Origin: Nonomuraea jiangxiensis
Lineage (GTDB): Bacteria > Actinomycetota > Actinomycetes > Streptosporangiales > Streptosporangiaceae
Reading direction: 5' to 3'
Length of the DNA stretch: 61,726 nt
Assembly (NCBI RefSeq): GCF_900099965.1
Contig: NZ_FNDJ01000046.1
Span: 1-61,726, forward strand
Part shown: positions 40,953-50,536 of the stretch, in pieces
How the letters are laid out: each line of letters begins with the position of its first letter
Numbering within the stretch: position 1 is the stretch's first letter
Notes under the pieces: model-generated
The model's database searches: none
Told to the model about the DNA's origin: nothing
What the model saw: only the letters and a program-made list of their open reading frames with translations
Program-made: the position numbers and the translations under genes

Positions 40953-42257
40953 GTGCTTACGTCCCAGGCGTGGCGCCGCCTCGCCCTAAAGACCTCGGCT
41001 TTGGGATTGATGGGCACGCTCGTCGCCTTTGTCGGCTCCATCTTCATCCTCTCGACACCGACGGCGGCCTTGGCAGACGTGACCAAGCAGTTCAGCTACA
41101 CGTGTCCCGGCACGATGCTCAACACGACCGCTCAAACGATCAACGTCGGGCTCAGGGCACCGAACTCAGTGACGGCAGGTTCGACCTTCGATCTCACTGT
41201 GAGCATCCCGCAGCTGACCCTTGCGTCTGCTCCCACGATGCAGACCACCTTGCAGGTCAACGCCACGCTGGTGCCCACGCCGGGCTCGATCCAGGACCCG
41301 GGAGTCAAGACCGGGGCAGCGGTCACGACCAGTGTCACGGTGCCCGCCAAGGAAGTGGTCTACAGGGTGACAGTGCCGGCGGGCACCACCAGCAAGGTGA
41401 GCGTGGACCCCGGCAACTTGGTGCTGAGCCTCGCCCAGCCGACCACCACCACAACCACGTGCACGACGACCTCCACCGAAGTCCTTGACGTGCCCATCGG
41501 GACGAATGGCGGTGGCAACGACGACGAGGATGTCGTCACCTACACCTGCAACCTCTCCCCGGACACCGCCAGCGACCCCGACAACCTCTACCCGGCCGAC
41601 GTGGACGTCAGGGTCGAGATGACGATGCCGACCAGCGCCACCGCCAACGCCGACGCCTCCATCACCTGGAAGGGCACCGTCGAGAACACCGGCGACCCGT
41701 TGACGGTCCCCACCGGGTTCCCCACCACCGGCGCGAAGGTGTTCGCCACCCTGAAGGCGAGTGGCGCGGGATCTCCGTCCACCGCGACCGGGGAGGCCAC
41801 CCTCACCAGCGTGACGGTGGGCAACGACATCACGACCATTCCCCAGGTCACCGTCAAGGTGAAGCCCACCTCCACCGGCACGGTGACCATCACCCCTGGT
41901 GACCTGGTGTTCGGCGCGGCCACGACCGGCACCACGACGGCACCGGCGATCAGGTGTGTCGCGCCCACGTCCGACCTCAAGACCTACACGTTCCAGGTGG
42001 CCGCCGCCACGACGAGCCCGAGCCCCAGCCCCAGCCCCACCACCACCAGCCCCACGGCCACGAGGACCAGCACCGCGACGGTGACCGTCACGCCCACCAG
42101 CAGGCGGACCTCCCAGACTCCCAAGGCTGGGGCCGACACCGGTGCCGGTGGCATGATGGGTCCTGACGGGCGGATGTTCATCCTGACGGGCGTCGCTCTG
42201 ATCGGCGCCGCCGCGGCGGGCGGGCTGATCTTGCGTCGTCGTTCCATCCGAGGTTGA
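40953..42257 (+). CDS. Secreted wall protein, probable class F sortase substrate 2
   Basis: 434 residues from GTG 40953 with ggag eight bases upstream; earlier codons lack a site. Long signal peptide about 1-40 (ending TPTAALA). Two Ig-like beta domains follow, about 42-190 and 195-355, each starting with a TKQFSYTC- or VVTYTCNLS-like strand. A Ser/Pro/Thr linker precedes TPKAGADTG (about 389-397), a hydrophobic helix (FILTGVALIGAAAAGGLIL) and RRRSIRG. The C-terminal design matches that of the first substrate, so the paired sortase should anchor it. Confidence 0.78.
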   Translation: MLTSQAWRRLALKTSALGLMGTLVAFVGSIFILSTPTAALADVTKQFSYTCPGTMLNTTAQTINVGLRAPNSVTAGSTFDLTVSIPQLTLASAPTMQTTLQVNATLVPTPGSIQDPGVKTGAAVTTSVTVPAKEVVYRVTVPAGTTSKVSVDPGNLVLSLAQPTTTTTTCTTTSTEVLDVPIGTNGGGNDDEDVVTYTCNLSPDTASDPDNLYPADVDVRVEMTMPTSATANADASITWKGTVENTGDPLTVPTGFPTTGAKVFATLKASGAGSPSTATGEATLTSVTVGNDITTIPQVTVKVKPTSTGTVTITPGDLVFGAATTGTTTAPAIRCVAPTSDLKTYTFQVAAATTSPSPSPSPTTTSPTATRTSTATVTVTPTSRRTSQTPKAGADTGAGGMMGPDGRMFILTGVALIGAAAAGGLILRRRSIRG

Positions 42258-43024
42258 CGGACGTGGCAGGTCATTACTCGTACGGCGGCGACCAGATCCC
42301 GCCGTCGCAGGACAAGGCGGGCTCGGCGCTCAGGACCGTGCTGATCGTGGCAGCGATCGTCGGGGTCGTCACCGTCGTGGCCGGGCTGCTGATCGTGCTG
42401 AAGTCCCCTGACGAGTACGGCCTGGCCAGCAACAGGGACGCGCTGGACCTCCGGGTGCAGCCGGAGAAGAAGGTGTCGGGGGAGCCGCAGCAGGCGCTCT
42501 TCCAGGCGGACCCGGACGTGCCGCCGCCGTTGCCGCAGATCCACCCGGCCCCGCCGATGCTGCCGTCCACCCCCGTCCGGATCGTGATCAAGCGCTTGGG
42601 GATCAACGCGCCGATCGAGTCCGTCGGGCTGGAGAGGGACGGCACGATCGAGGTGCCGGCGGCCGACAACCCCAATCTGGTCGGCTGGTACCGGAACATG
42701 TCCACGCCGGGCGAGAAGGGCCCTGCGGTGCTGCTCGGGCACAAGGACACCAGGACGCGGGCCGCCGTGTTCAGCCGGCTCTACCAGATCAAGAACGGCG
42801 ACACCATCGAGGTCAAGCGGCAGGACAAGACCACCGCCGTCTTCACGGTCGGCGGGGTCGAGCAGGCCAGCAAGAAGACGTTCCCGACGCAGCGCGTCTA
42901 CGGAGCGCAGGAGAACGCCCAACTCCACCTCATCACCTGCGGCGGGATCTACAACCGCAGCATCGGGCACTACACCGACAACATCATCGTCTACGCGACG
43001 ATGACGAGCTCCTATCGAAGCTGA
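42254..43024 (+). CDS. Class F sortase 2
   Basis: 256 residues. TTG 42254 overlaps the substrate stop (TTGA); GTG 42263 is an alternative. A membrane helix at about 27-48, a Pro-rich linker, then the sortase domain: VRIVIKRLGINAPIESVGLE, GWYRNMSTPGEKGPAVLLGH (His) and LITCGGIYNRSIGHYTDN (Cys). It is clearly related to sortase 1 and encoded directly after its own substrate, giving two consecutive substrate-sortase pairs. A hypothetical gene follows after 14 bp. Confidence 0.88.
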   Translation: MTDVAGHYSYGGDQIPPSQDKAGSALRTVLIVAAIVGVVTVVAGLLIVLKSPDEYGLASNRDALDLRVQPEKKVSGEPQQALFQADPDVPPPLPQIHPAPPMLPSTPVRIVIKRLGINAPIESVGLERDGTIEVPAADNPNLVGWYRNMSTPGEKGPAVLLGHKDTRTRAAVFSRLYQIKNGDTIEVKRQDKTTAVFTVGGVEQASKKTFPTQRVYGAQENAQLHLITCGGIYNRSIGHYTDNIIVYATMTSSYRS

Positions 43025-43038
43025 GCGCGGAGGCTGGC

Positions 43039-43701
43039 ATGGGCTGGATGGCGAAGCGGCGACTGCGTACTGGCCCGACGGCGGTCTTGCCGGCCAAACC
43101 CGATCCGGACGAGCTGTTGCGCATCCTGCAACTCGCGGATCCGAGCGCCAGGCGGGACGGCGACGACATCGTGGCCTCCGACGTACGGGTGTGCGCCCCG
43201 GTCGAGGCCCCGGCCGAGCTGACGGGCGGCGAGCTGGAGCAGGCGTGGGCGGTCAGGATGGCCGCCGAGGGCCCGCTGCCGCTGAACTTCTTCGACCGCT
43301 ATCTCGCCGAGGGCCTGGCGTTCCGGCTCAACGGGCTGGCGGTGACCCGGGGCGAGGTGAGCGACCCGGCCGACGGCGAGGGGTACGGGCCCGCCGTCAT
43401 CCTCCCGGCGCGCCCCACGGCCGAGGAACTGGCTCCGCTGCTGGAGCCGCAGGAGGACGACGAGTTCGCGTTCGTCGCGGGGGACATCAAGGCCGTCCTG
43501 GTCCCGGAGAAGGGCCAGCCGCCGGCCGCGCAGGAGTTCCTGCCCTTCGCCACCGAGCTCACCGCGATCGAGTTGCGCGGAGACGAGCCGGTCAAGCTGG
43601 GGACGCTGGCCCTGGAGCTGTCGGAGGCGCTGAACGGCCTGGCGGTGGACCGGTGGCGGTTCAGGATCGACGCGGCGGAGGACCTGGTGCCGCCCGCCTG
43701 A
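43039..43701 (+). CDS. Hypothetical protein downstream of the sortase pairs
   Basis: 220 residues from ATG with gcggagg seven bases upstream. No signal peptide or membrane segment. The sequence is acidic, with PDPDELLRILQLADPSARRD at the start, AAEGPLPLNFFDRYLAEGLA in the middle and GTLALELSEALNGLAVDRWR near the end. I do not recognise it. The 14-bp gap suggests co-transcription with sortase 2, but a cytoplasmic location makes a direct sorting role doubtful. Confidence 0.6.
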   Translation: MGWMAKRRLRTGPTAVLPAKPDPDELLRILQLADPSARRDGDDIVASDVRVCAPVEAPAELTGGELEQAWAVRMAAEGPLPLNFFDRYLAEGLAFRLNGLAVTRGEVSDPADGEGYGPAVILPARPTAEELAPLLEPQEDDEFAFVAGDIKAVLVPEKGQPPAAQEFLPFATELTAIELRGDEPVKLGTLALELSEALNGLAVDRWRFRIDAAEDLVPPA

Positions 43702-43770
43702 CGCCCAGAACCCCGTTCTGTTGTAGTCTGCCTCTTGTAACCGAATAATGCTCGGTTTCCAGGAGGCACC

Positions 43771-44916
<1,146 letters not shown>

Positions 44917-44926
44917 GAAAAGGGGT

Positions 44927-44967
44927 GCGGGCGCCGCCTCCAGGCGTACGGGGGAGGCGACGCCCGC
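44927..44967 (+). terminator. Hairpin after thiolase
   Basis: gcgggcgccgcctcc (44927-44941) pairs with ggaggcgacgcccgc (44953-44967) with one mismatch, 11 bp past the stop. No T-run. Confidence 0.65.
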
Positions 44968-44969
44968 TC

Positions 44970-44986
44970 ACTACCATCCCGGTAGT
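44970..44986 (-). terminator. Small hairpin after the Pro/Arg-rich ORF
   Basis: actacc (44970-44975) pairs with ggtagt (44981-44986), loop atccc. It lies four bases past the stop of the minus-strand 39-residue ORF and may end its message. Confidence 0.5.
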
Positions 44987-44989
44987 TGT

Positions 44990-45109
44990 CTAACGGCCCT
45001 TGGGCGGGATGCGCCGGGGCGGCGCGATCGGCCGCTGCGGCATCTTGGGCATAGGCCGCGTCAAGGGCAGGTGCGGAACGTTTTTCTTCCTGCCGGAACG
45101 AACTCGCAT
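44990..45109 (-). CDS. 39-residue proline/arginine-rich basic peptide
   Basis: It begins MRVRSGRKKNVPHLPLTRPM and continues PKMPQRPIAPPRRIPPKGR. The ATG has aaaggag eight bases upstream, so translation is likely. About 12 of 39 residues are Lys/Arg and 10 are Pro; no acidic residue is present. No signal peptide. It resembles in composition ribosome-targeting Pro-rich peptides or small ribosome/RNA-associated proteins, but I recognise no family and this comparison is only compositional. It lies between thiolase and an Lrp/AsnC gene on the same strand. Confidence 0.55.
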   Translation of the reverse strand: MRVRSGRKKNVPHLPLTRPMPKMPQRPIAPPRRIPPKGR

Positions 45110-45272
45110 AGGGAAAGCTCCTTTACGTAACTCACGACGCCGGCTCGATGGAAAGGCCGGTCGGCAAGCCCGCGTCTCGATGGACTGGGACTGGGTGCGA
45201 ATCACGGGTAAAGGCGCATGTCCATGACGGTAGAGGGTCGCCGCGACCCCGGGCAACCGAATTAACCGGCGA

Positions 45273-45728
45273 TCACGGCAGGCGGCTCGGGGCGGCCTTC
45301 TGGACCTGCTGGAACACCACCGACGTACGGAACCCGACGATCTCCTTGCGCTTGCTCAGCCGGTCCAGCAGGAACGCGTGCAGGTGGTCCAGGTCCCGCA
45401 CCGCCACGTGCAGCAGGAAGTCGTCCCCGCCCGCCAGCACGAACACGCTGAGCACCTCCGGCATCTCCGCGGCCGAGGTCTTGAAGGTGTTGATCACCTC
45501 CCGGCTGAGCGGGCGCACCTGGACCGAGACCATGGCCTGCACGCCGCGGTTGAGCGCGACCGGGTCGATGTCGGCGTGGTAGCCGCGGATGACGCCGCGG
45601 CGGGTGAGGGCCCGGACACGTTCCAGACACGTGGAGGGCGCGATCCCGAGCTGGCGGGCGAGCTCCCTGTTGGACTGCCGCGCATCCGTCTGGAGCAACC
45701 GCACGATCGCCGAATCAAGTTCGTCCAT
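45273..45728 (-). CDS. Lrp/AsnC-family transcriptional regulator
   Basis: 151 residues. The helix-turn-helix is LDSAIVRLLQTDARQSNREL with ARQLGIAPSTCLERVRALTR. The C-terminal RAM domain is VQAMVSVQVRPLSREVINTF ... VLAGGDDFLLHVAVRDLDHL. It probably senses an amino acid and regulates the divergent permease gene 81 bp away. The start is ATG. Confidence 0.92.
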   Translation of the reverse strand: MDELDSAIVRLLQTDARQSNRELARQLGIAPSTCLERVRALTRRGVIRGYHADIDPVALNRGVQAMVSVQVRPLSREVINTFKTSAAEMPEVLSVFVLAGGDDFLLHVAVRDLDHLHAFLLDRLSKRKEIVGFRTSVVFQQVQKAAPSRLP

Positions 45729-45809
45729 GGTGGCGAATTTTATGCCGTTCCAGTCATTTGTTCGGCGACCAATCCTCCTGACCGAATGTCTGGGCTACTT
45801 TCCTTGCCC

Positions 45810-47030
45810 ATGGCGAAACGTGCGTATGGACACCTCGGCGTGGGGCAGGGCACCGCGCTGCTGGTCGGCGCGGTGCTGGGGCCGGGGATGCTGGTGCTGC
45901 CGCACCTGGCCGCCGCGGCGGCGGGACCGGCGTCCGTGCTGGCCTGGGCGGGACTGCTGGCGCTGAGCGTGCCGGTCGCGCTGACGTTCGCCGCGCTGGG
46001 CGGGCGCTATCCCGACGGCGGCGGGGTGGCGAGCTTCGTCGGGCTCGCGTTCGGGCGGCACGCCTCCGCGGTGACCGGGTGGTGGTTCTTCGGCGCCGTG
46101 CCCATCGGCACGGTCGCGGGCGCGCTGGTGGGCGGCCAGTACGTCGAGGCCTGCCTCGGCCTGGACGCCACCCTCGCCGCCTGCCTGATCCTGGCCGCCG
46201 CGTTCGCCGCCAACGCCGCGGGCCTGCGCACTTCCGGGCGGCTGCAACTCGGCCTCGTCGTCCTGCTCGTCGCGCTGCTGGCCGCCGCCGTGATCAGCGC
46301 CGCGCCGCACGCCGACCCGGCGAACTTCACCCCCTTCGCCCCGTACGGCTTCGCCGGCGTGGTCAGCGCGGCGGGCGTGCTCATGTTCGCCTTCGTGGGC
46401 TGGGAGGCGGCCAGCCACCTGTCCGCCGAGTTCGCCACCGGGAGCAGGGGCCTGCTCAGGGCCACGGTGGTGACCCTGATCGTGATCGCCGTCCTGTACG
46501 TCGGCGTCTCCGTCACCTCCGTGGCCGTGCTCGGGGCCGGCATGCCCGGCGTGCCGCTCATGGCGATGCTGGAGACCGGCATCGGCCCCGCCGCGCGGCC
46601 GGTCACCGGGGTCGCGGCGGTGCTGCTGACGTTCGGGGCGGTCAACACCTACCTCGCCGGGGCCGCCCGGCTGGGCGCGGCGCTGGCCAGGGACGGGGCG
46701 CTGCCCGGCTGGTTCGCCAGGGGCGGGGAGCCGGGCGGGACGCCGTACCGAAGTCTGGGGCTGCTGGCCGTGCTGAGCGTGCCCGTAGTGGTCCTGGCCG
46801 TGGACGTGGACCTGCTGATGCGGGCGACCTCGGCGTGCCTGGCCGCCGTCACGGTGGCGGGCGTGGCGGCGGCGGTGCGGATGCTGCCCGCGGGACGGCA
46901 CCGGACGACGGCCGTGATCGGAACCGGAATGGCGGTCGTGGCGCTGGCGTTCTGCGGCGTTTATCTGGTGGTTCCCGCGGGATTGGCCCTGGTGGCGTGG
47001 GTGGTGATGAGGGCTCGCATGCGCCGTTAG
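45810..47030 (+). CDS. APC-family amino acid permease, YjeH-like
   Basis: 406 residues from ATG 45810; ATG 45786 is an upstream alternative and neither has a good ribosome-binding site. About twelve membrane helices. The opening GVGQGTALLVGAVLGPGMLV is the APC substrate-site motif, and LMFAFVGWEAASHLSAEFAT is typical of YjeH-type exporters/permeases. It is divergent from the Lrp/AsnC gene, a classic arrangement for amino-acid transport control. Specificity unknown. Confidence 0.88.
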   Translation: MAKRAYGHLGVGQGTALLVGAVLGPGMLVLPHLAAAAAGPASVLAWAGLLALSVPVALTFAALGGRYPDGGGVASFVGLAFGRHASAVTGWWFFGAVPIGTVAGALVGGQYVEACLGLDATLAACLILAAAFAANAAGLRTSGRLQLGLVVLLVALLAAAVISAAPHADPANFTPFAPYGFAGVVSAAGVLMFAFVGWEAASHLSAEFATGSRGLLRATVVTLIVIAVLYVGVSVTSVAVLGAGMPGVPLMAMLETGIGPAARPVTGVAAVLLTFGAVNTYLAGAARLGAALARDGALPGWFARGGEPGGTPYRSLGLLAVLSVPVVVLAVDVDLLMRATSACLAAVTVAGVAAAVRMLPAGRHRTTAVIGTGMAVVALAFCGVYLVVPAGLALVAWVVMRARMRR

Positions 47031-47114
47031 CAACAAATCCGGCGGCAGGCGGCGCAGATCGCCGTCGAGCGGGCAGTACTCAGGGCACAGGACGGCGCAT
47101 CGTCGGGAGGTGCC

Positions 47115-49001
47115 ATGACCGAGCAGGCGAAGACCCAGTACGCCAAGTACGCGGAGTCCCGGGAGGTCGGCGAGCAGGCCCGCGAGAAGGAGTGGACGCG
47201 GCCCAGCTTCGCCAAGCAGCTCTATCTCGGTGACTTCCGGCTGGATCTGGTGCACCCGGTGCCGACGCTGCCCGGCGAGGCGACCAGGCGGGGCGAGGAG
47301 TTCGTCCGGGCCCTACGGCGCTACCTGGACGCCCACGTCGATCCCGGGCTCATCGAGCGGACCGCCCAGGTGCCCGACGAGGTGGTGAAGGGACTGGCCG
47401 GACTCGGGGCGTTCGGGATCACCATCGGCGAGGAGTACGGCGGCCTGGGCCTGCCCTACCTGTACTACTGCCGCGCTCTCATGCTCGTCGGCTCCTACTG
47501 CCCGGCGCTGGCGACGCTGCTGTCGGCCCACCAGTCGATCGGGGTGCCGCAGCCGCTCAAGCTGTTCGGCACCGAGGAGCAGAAGCGCGAGTTCCTGCCG
47601 AGGTGCGCCGCGGGCGAGATCTCGGCGTTCCTGCTGACCGAGCCCGACGTCGGCTCCGACCCCGCGCGCCTGTCCACGACCGCCGTCCGCGACGGCGACG
47701 ACTACGTGCTCGACGGCGTCAAGTTGTGGACCACGAACGGCGTCGTCGCCGAGCTCCTCGTCGTCATGGCCAGGACCGGCAAGAAGATCAGTGCGTTCGT
47801 GGTCGAGGCCGACTCCCCGGGCATCACGGTCAAGCGGCGCAACGCCTTCATGGGGCTGCGCGGGATCGAGAACGGCGTCACCGAGTTCTCCAAGGTCAGG
47901 GTGCCGGCGAAGAACCTCATCGGGCGCGAGGGCGAGGGCCTGAAGATCGCGCTCACGACGCTGAACACCGGCCGCCTGTCCCTGCCGGCCACCTGCGCGG
48001 GCAACGCCAAGTGGGCGGTCAAGATCGCCCGCGAGTGGGGCGGCGAGCGCGTCCAGTGGGGGCGCAAGCTCGGCCGGCACGAGGCCGTGGCCACCAAGAT
48101 CGCCTTCATCGCGGCCACCGCCTACGCGCTCGAAGCCGTCTGCGAGCTCACCAGCCGACTGGCCGACGACCGGCGCAACGACATCAGGATCGAGGCCGCC
48201 CTGGCCAAGCTCTACGCCTCCGAGCTGGGCTACCGGGTGCTGGACGAGCTGGTCCAGATCAGGGGCGGGCGCGGCTACGAGACCGCCGAGTCGCTGGCGG
48301 CCCGTGGCGAGCGCGGCGTGCCCGCCGAGCAGATGCTGCGCGACTCCCGCATCAACCGCATCTTCGAGGGCTCCTCGGAGATCATGCACCTGATGATCAC
48401 CCGGGAGGCGGTGGACGCCCACCTGTCGGCCGCCGGCGAGCTGATCAATCCGGAGGCCTCCCGCCAGGAGCGCGCCCAGGCACTGCGCAGGGCCAGTCGC
48501 TTCTACGCCAGGTGGCTGCCGACCCTGGTGGCGGGCACCGGCAACCTGCCCACCTCGTACGCGGAGTTCGGGCCGCTGGCAGGGCACCTGCGTTTCGTGG
48601 AGCGGACCAGCAGGAAGCTGGCCAGGTCCACCTTCTACGGCATGTCCCGCTGGCAGGGCAGGCTGGAGCACAAGCAGTCCTTCCTCAGCCGGATCGTGGA
48701 CATCGGGGCCGAGCTGTTCGCCATGACGGCCGCCTGCGTCAAGGCGGAGGAGGACGGCAGGGACCTGGGGCGCCGGCCGTACGAGCTGGCGGACACGTTC
48801 TGCCACCAGGCGCGCCGCCGCGTGGAGTCGCTCTTCGAGCGGCTCTGGGACAACAGCGACGCCCAGGACGTGCGGCTGGCCACCTACGTGCTGGACGGCC
48901 GCTACGACTTCCTGGAGGAGGGCATCCTCGACCCGTCCGTCGACGGGCCGTGGATCGGCACGCCCCAGGGAGGGGAGAGCGTCCGCCGTAAGATCATCTG
49001 A
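47115..49001 (+). CDS. Acyl-CoA dehydrogenase, long form
   Basis: 628 residues from ATG with gggagg upstream. Extra N-terminal stretch 1-60, then the dehydrogenase core: AFGITIGEEYGGLGLPYLYY, ISAFLLTEPDVGSDPARLST, DGVKLWTTNGVVAELLVVMA and ELVQIRGGRGYETAESLAAR with INRIFEGSSEIMHLMITREA. The C-terminal 170 residues (about 450-628) are an additional helical domain, as in VLCAD/FadE-type long enzymes. It should oxidise long acyl-CoAs. Its 3' end is next to the operator of the sugar transporter. Confidence 0.9.
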   Translation: MTEQAKTQYAKYAESREVGEQAREKEWTRPSFAKQLYLGDFRLDLVHPVPTLPGEATRRGEEFVRALRRYLDAHVDPGLIERTAQVPDEVVKGLAGLGAFGITIGEEYGGLGLPYLYYCRALMLVGSYCPALATLLSAHQSIGVPQPLKLFGTEEQKREFLPRCAAGEISAFLLTEPDVGSDPARLSTTAVRDGDDYVLDGVKLWTTNGVVAELLVVMARTGKKISAFVVEADSPGITVKRRNAFMGLRGIENGVTEFSKVRVPAKNLIGREGEGLKIALTTLNTGRLSLPATCAGNAKWAVKIAREWGGERVQWGRKLGRHEAVATKIAFIAATAYALEAVCELTSRLADDRRNDIRIEAALAKLYASELGYRVLDELVQIRGGRGYETAESLAARGERGVPAEQMLRDSRINRIFEGSSEIMHLMITREAVDAHLSAAGELINPEASRQERAQALRRASRFYARWLPTLVAGTGNLPTSYAEFGPLAGHLRFVERTSRKLARSTFYGMSRWQGRLEHKQSFLSRIVDIGAELFAMTAACVKAEEDGRDLGRRPYELADTFCHQARRRVESLFERLWDNSDAQDVRLATYVLDGRYDFLEEGILDPSVDGPWIGTPQGGESVRRKII

Positions 49002-49004
49002 CAT

Positions 49005-49018
49005 CCGGTCTAGACCGG
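49005..49018. promoter_or_regulatory. DasR-like operator (dre-type palindrome), site 1
   Basis: ccggtctagaccgg is a perfect 14-bp palindrome beginning 3 bp past the acyl-CoA dehydrogenase stop and upstream of the sugar ABC transporter promoter. Its core ggtctagacc equals the core of the DasR site known from Streptomyces (tggtctagacca). Confidence 0.7.
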
Positions 49019-49043
49019 GCGTGAGCACTATCCCGCCTGAGTG

Positions 49044-49074
49044 TTGTCAAACCGAGACGAGCCGGTATAGACCG
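49044..49074 (+). promoter_or_regulatory. Promoter of the sugar ABC transporter with overlapping dre-like site 2
   Basis: A -35 like ttgtca (49044-49049), 16-bp spacer and -10 like tataga (49066-49071) are seen. The -10 is inside cggtatagaccg (49063-49074), a near copy of the dre core. A repressor bound here would block polymerase. The start codon is about 130 bp downstream. Confidence 0.6.
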
Positions 49075-49203
49075 CCTCATGAACCCGGGCTTACGCTGGC
49101 GCAAACGTGTCGAGCCATGGCTCACACACCCCATTCCCCTGGGCGGGGTCCGTTGGCTGGTACGGACCAGCGTCGCCCGTCCGACGAGAAGGCGGTATCT
49201 CCA

Positions 49204-50475
49204 GTGAACATGAAGCTTGCAGGCGGCGCCGCGCTCGGCCTTGCCACGTTGCTGGTCCTGGCCGGTTGCGGCTCCGGCGGCTCGGGTGGCGGGGGGAACG
49301 ACCAGGCGTCCGGCGGCGGCCAGGTCACGCTGAAGATGGTCGCCGCCGACTACGGCGACGGCCCGGGCAAGCCGAACTCGGGCGAGACGTTCTGGAAGGG
49401 CGTCGTGGACGAGTTCCAGGCCGCCAACCCCAACATCAAGGTCGACGTCACCGTCATCAACTGGAACGACATCGACAAGCAGGTCGCCACCATGGTCCAG
49501 AACGGCCAGGTGCCCGACATCCTGCAGACCGGCGACTACTCCGGCTTCGTCGGGGACGGCCTGCTCTACAAGGTGGACGAGGTCCTGTCCCCGAACGTCT
49601 CCGGCGACATGCTGCAGAAGTTCGCCGAGTTCGGCAAGGTCGACGGCACCGCGTACGGCATCCCGTTCGTCTCCTCGGCCCGCGCCCTGTTCTACAACAA
49701 GGACCTGTTCAGCAAGGCCGGCATCGCCGAGCCGCCGAAGACCTGGGACGAGCTCAAGGCCGCCGCGGAGAAGCTCAAGGCGGCCGGCGTGACGCAGCCG
49801 TTCGGTCTGCCGCTGGGCCAGGAGGAGGCCCAGGCCGAGTCGTTCCTGTGGATGCTGGGCAACGGCGGCGCCTACAAGGACGCCTCCGGCAAGTGGGCGA
49901 TCAACTCGCCGCAGAACGTCGAGACGTTCACGTACCTGAAGGGTCTCGTGGACGCCGGCCTGACCACCCCCAACCCGGGCACCAAGGACCGCAAGACCGT
50001 CTGGGAGGACTTCGGCGCCGGCAAGGTCGGCATGGTCAACGGCGGCCCCATGTCCATCCCGATCTTCGACGCGGCCGGCATGAAGAACTACGGCATCGTG
50101 CCGATCCCCGGCAAGAGCGGCCCGCTCGACACCACGCTCGGCGTGATGGACTGGATCATGGCCTTCAACAAGAACGGCCACGCCGCCGAGATCAAGAAGT
50201 TCTTCGACTTCTTCTACACCGGCAGCGCCGCGCAGAAGATCTCCGACCTCTACAAGCTGCTGCCCGTCACCAACGGCGGCCTGCAGAAGCTGGCCGGCGA
50301 CGAGAAGCTCAAGCCGTTCCTCGACGCGCTGCCGAACGCCAGCTTCTACCCGTTCCAGGACCACCAGTGGCCCGCGGTGAGCGCGGCGATCAAGCAGACC
50401 ATCGGCGGGGCCGTCGCGGACGACCCGGCCAAGGTCCTCGGCGACCTGCAGAAGACCGCCGAAGCGGCCGGCTGA
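49204..50475 (+). CDS. Carbohydrate ABC transporter substrate-binding lipoprotein
   Basis: 423 residues from GTG 49204; ATG 49210 is the other option. The lipoprotein signal ends in LLVLAGC (Cys about 22), followed by a Gly/Ser linker. The binding-protein fold shows VTLKMVAADYGDGPG, VVDEFQAANPNIKVDVTVIN, FVSSARALFYNKDLFSKAGI and WDELKAAAEKLKAAG, typical of family 1 (CUT1) sugar binders. With the next two permeases it should import a sugar; DasR-like sites suggest an amino sugar or chitin fragment. No ATPase gene is present, so a shared MsiK-type ATPase is likely. Confidence 0.9.
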   Translation: MNMKLAGGAALGLATLLVLAGCGSGGSGGGGNDQASGGGQVTLKMVAADYGDGPGKPNSGETFWKGVVDEFQAANPNIKVDVTVINWNDIDKQVATMVQNGQVPDILQTGDYSGFVGDGLLYKVDEVLSPNVSGDMLQKFAEFGKVDGTAYGIPFVSSARALFYNKDLFSKAGIAEPPKTWDELKAAAEKLKAAGVTQPFGLPLGQEEAQAESFLWMLGNGGAYKDASGKWAINSPQNVETFTYLKGLVDAGLTTPNPGTKDRKTVWEDFGAGKVGMVNGGPMSIPIFDAAGMKNYGIVPIPGKSGPLDTTLGVMDWIMAFNKNGHAAEIKKFFDFFYTGSAAQKISDLYKLLPVTNGGLQKLAGDEKLKPFLDALPNASFYPFQDHQWPAVSAAIKQTIGGAVADDPAKVLGDLQKTAEAAG

Positions 50476-50536
50476 TCCGAGCGGGGAGGCGCACGGCCGG
50501 CACCCCCGCCGGCCGTGCCGTCGTGGAAGGTAATAC

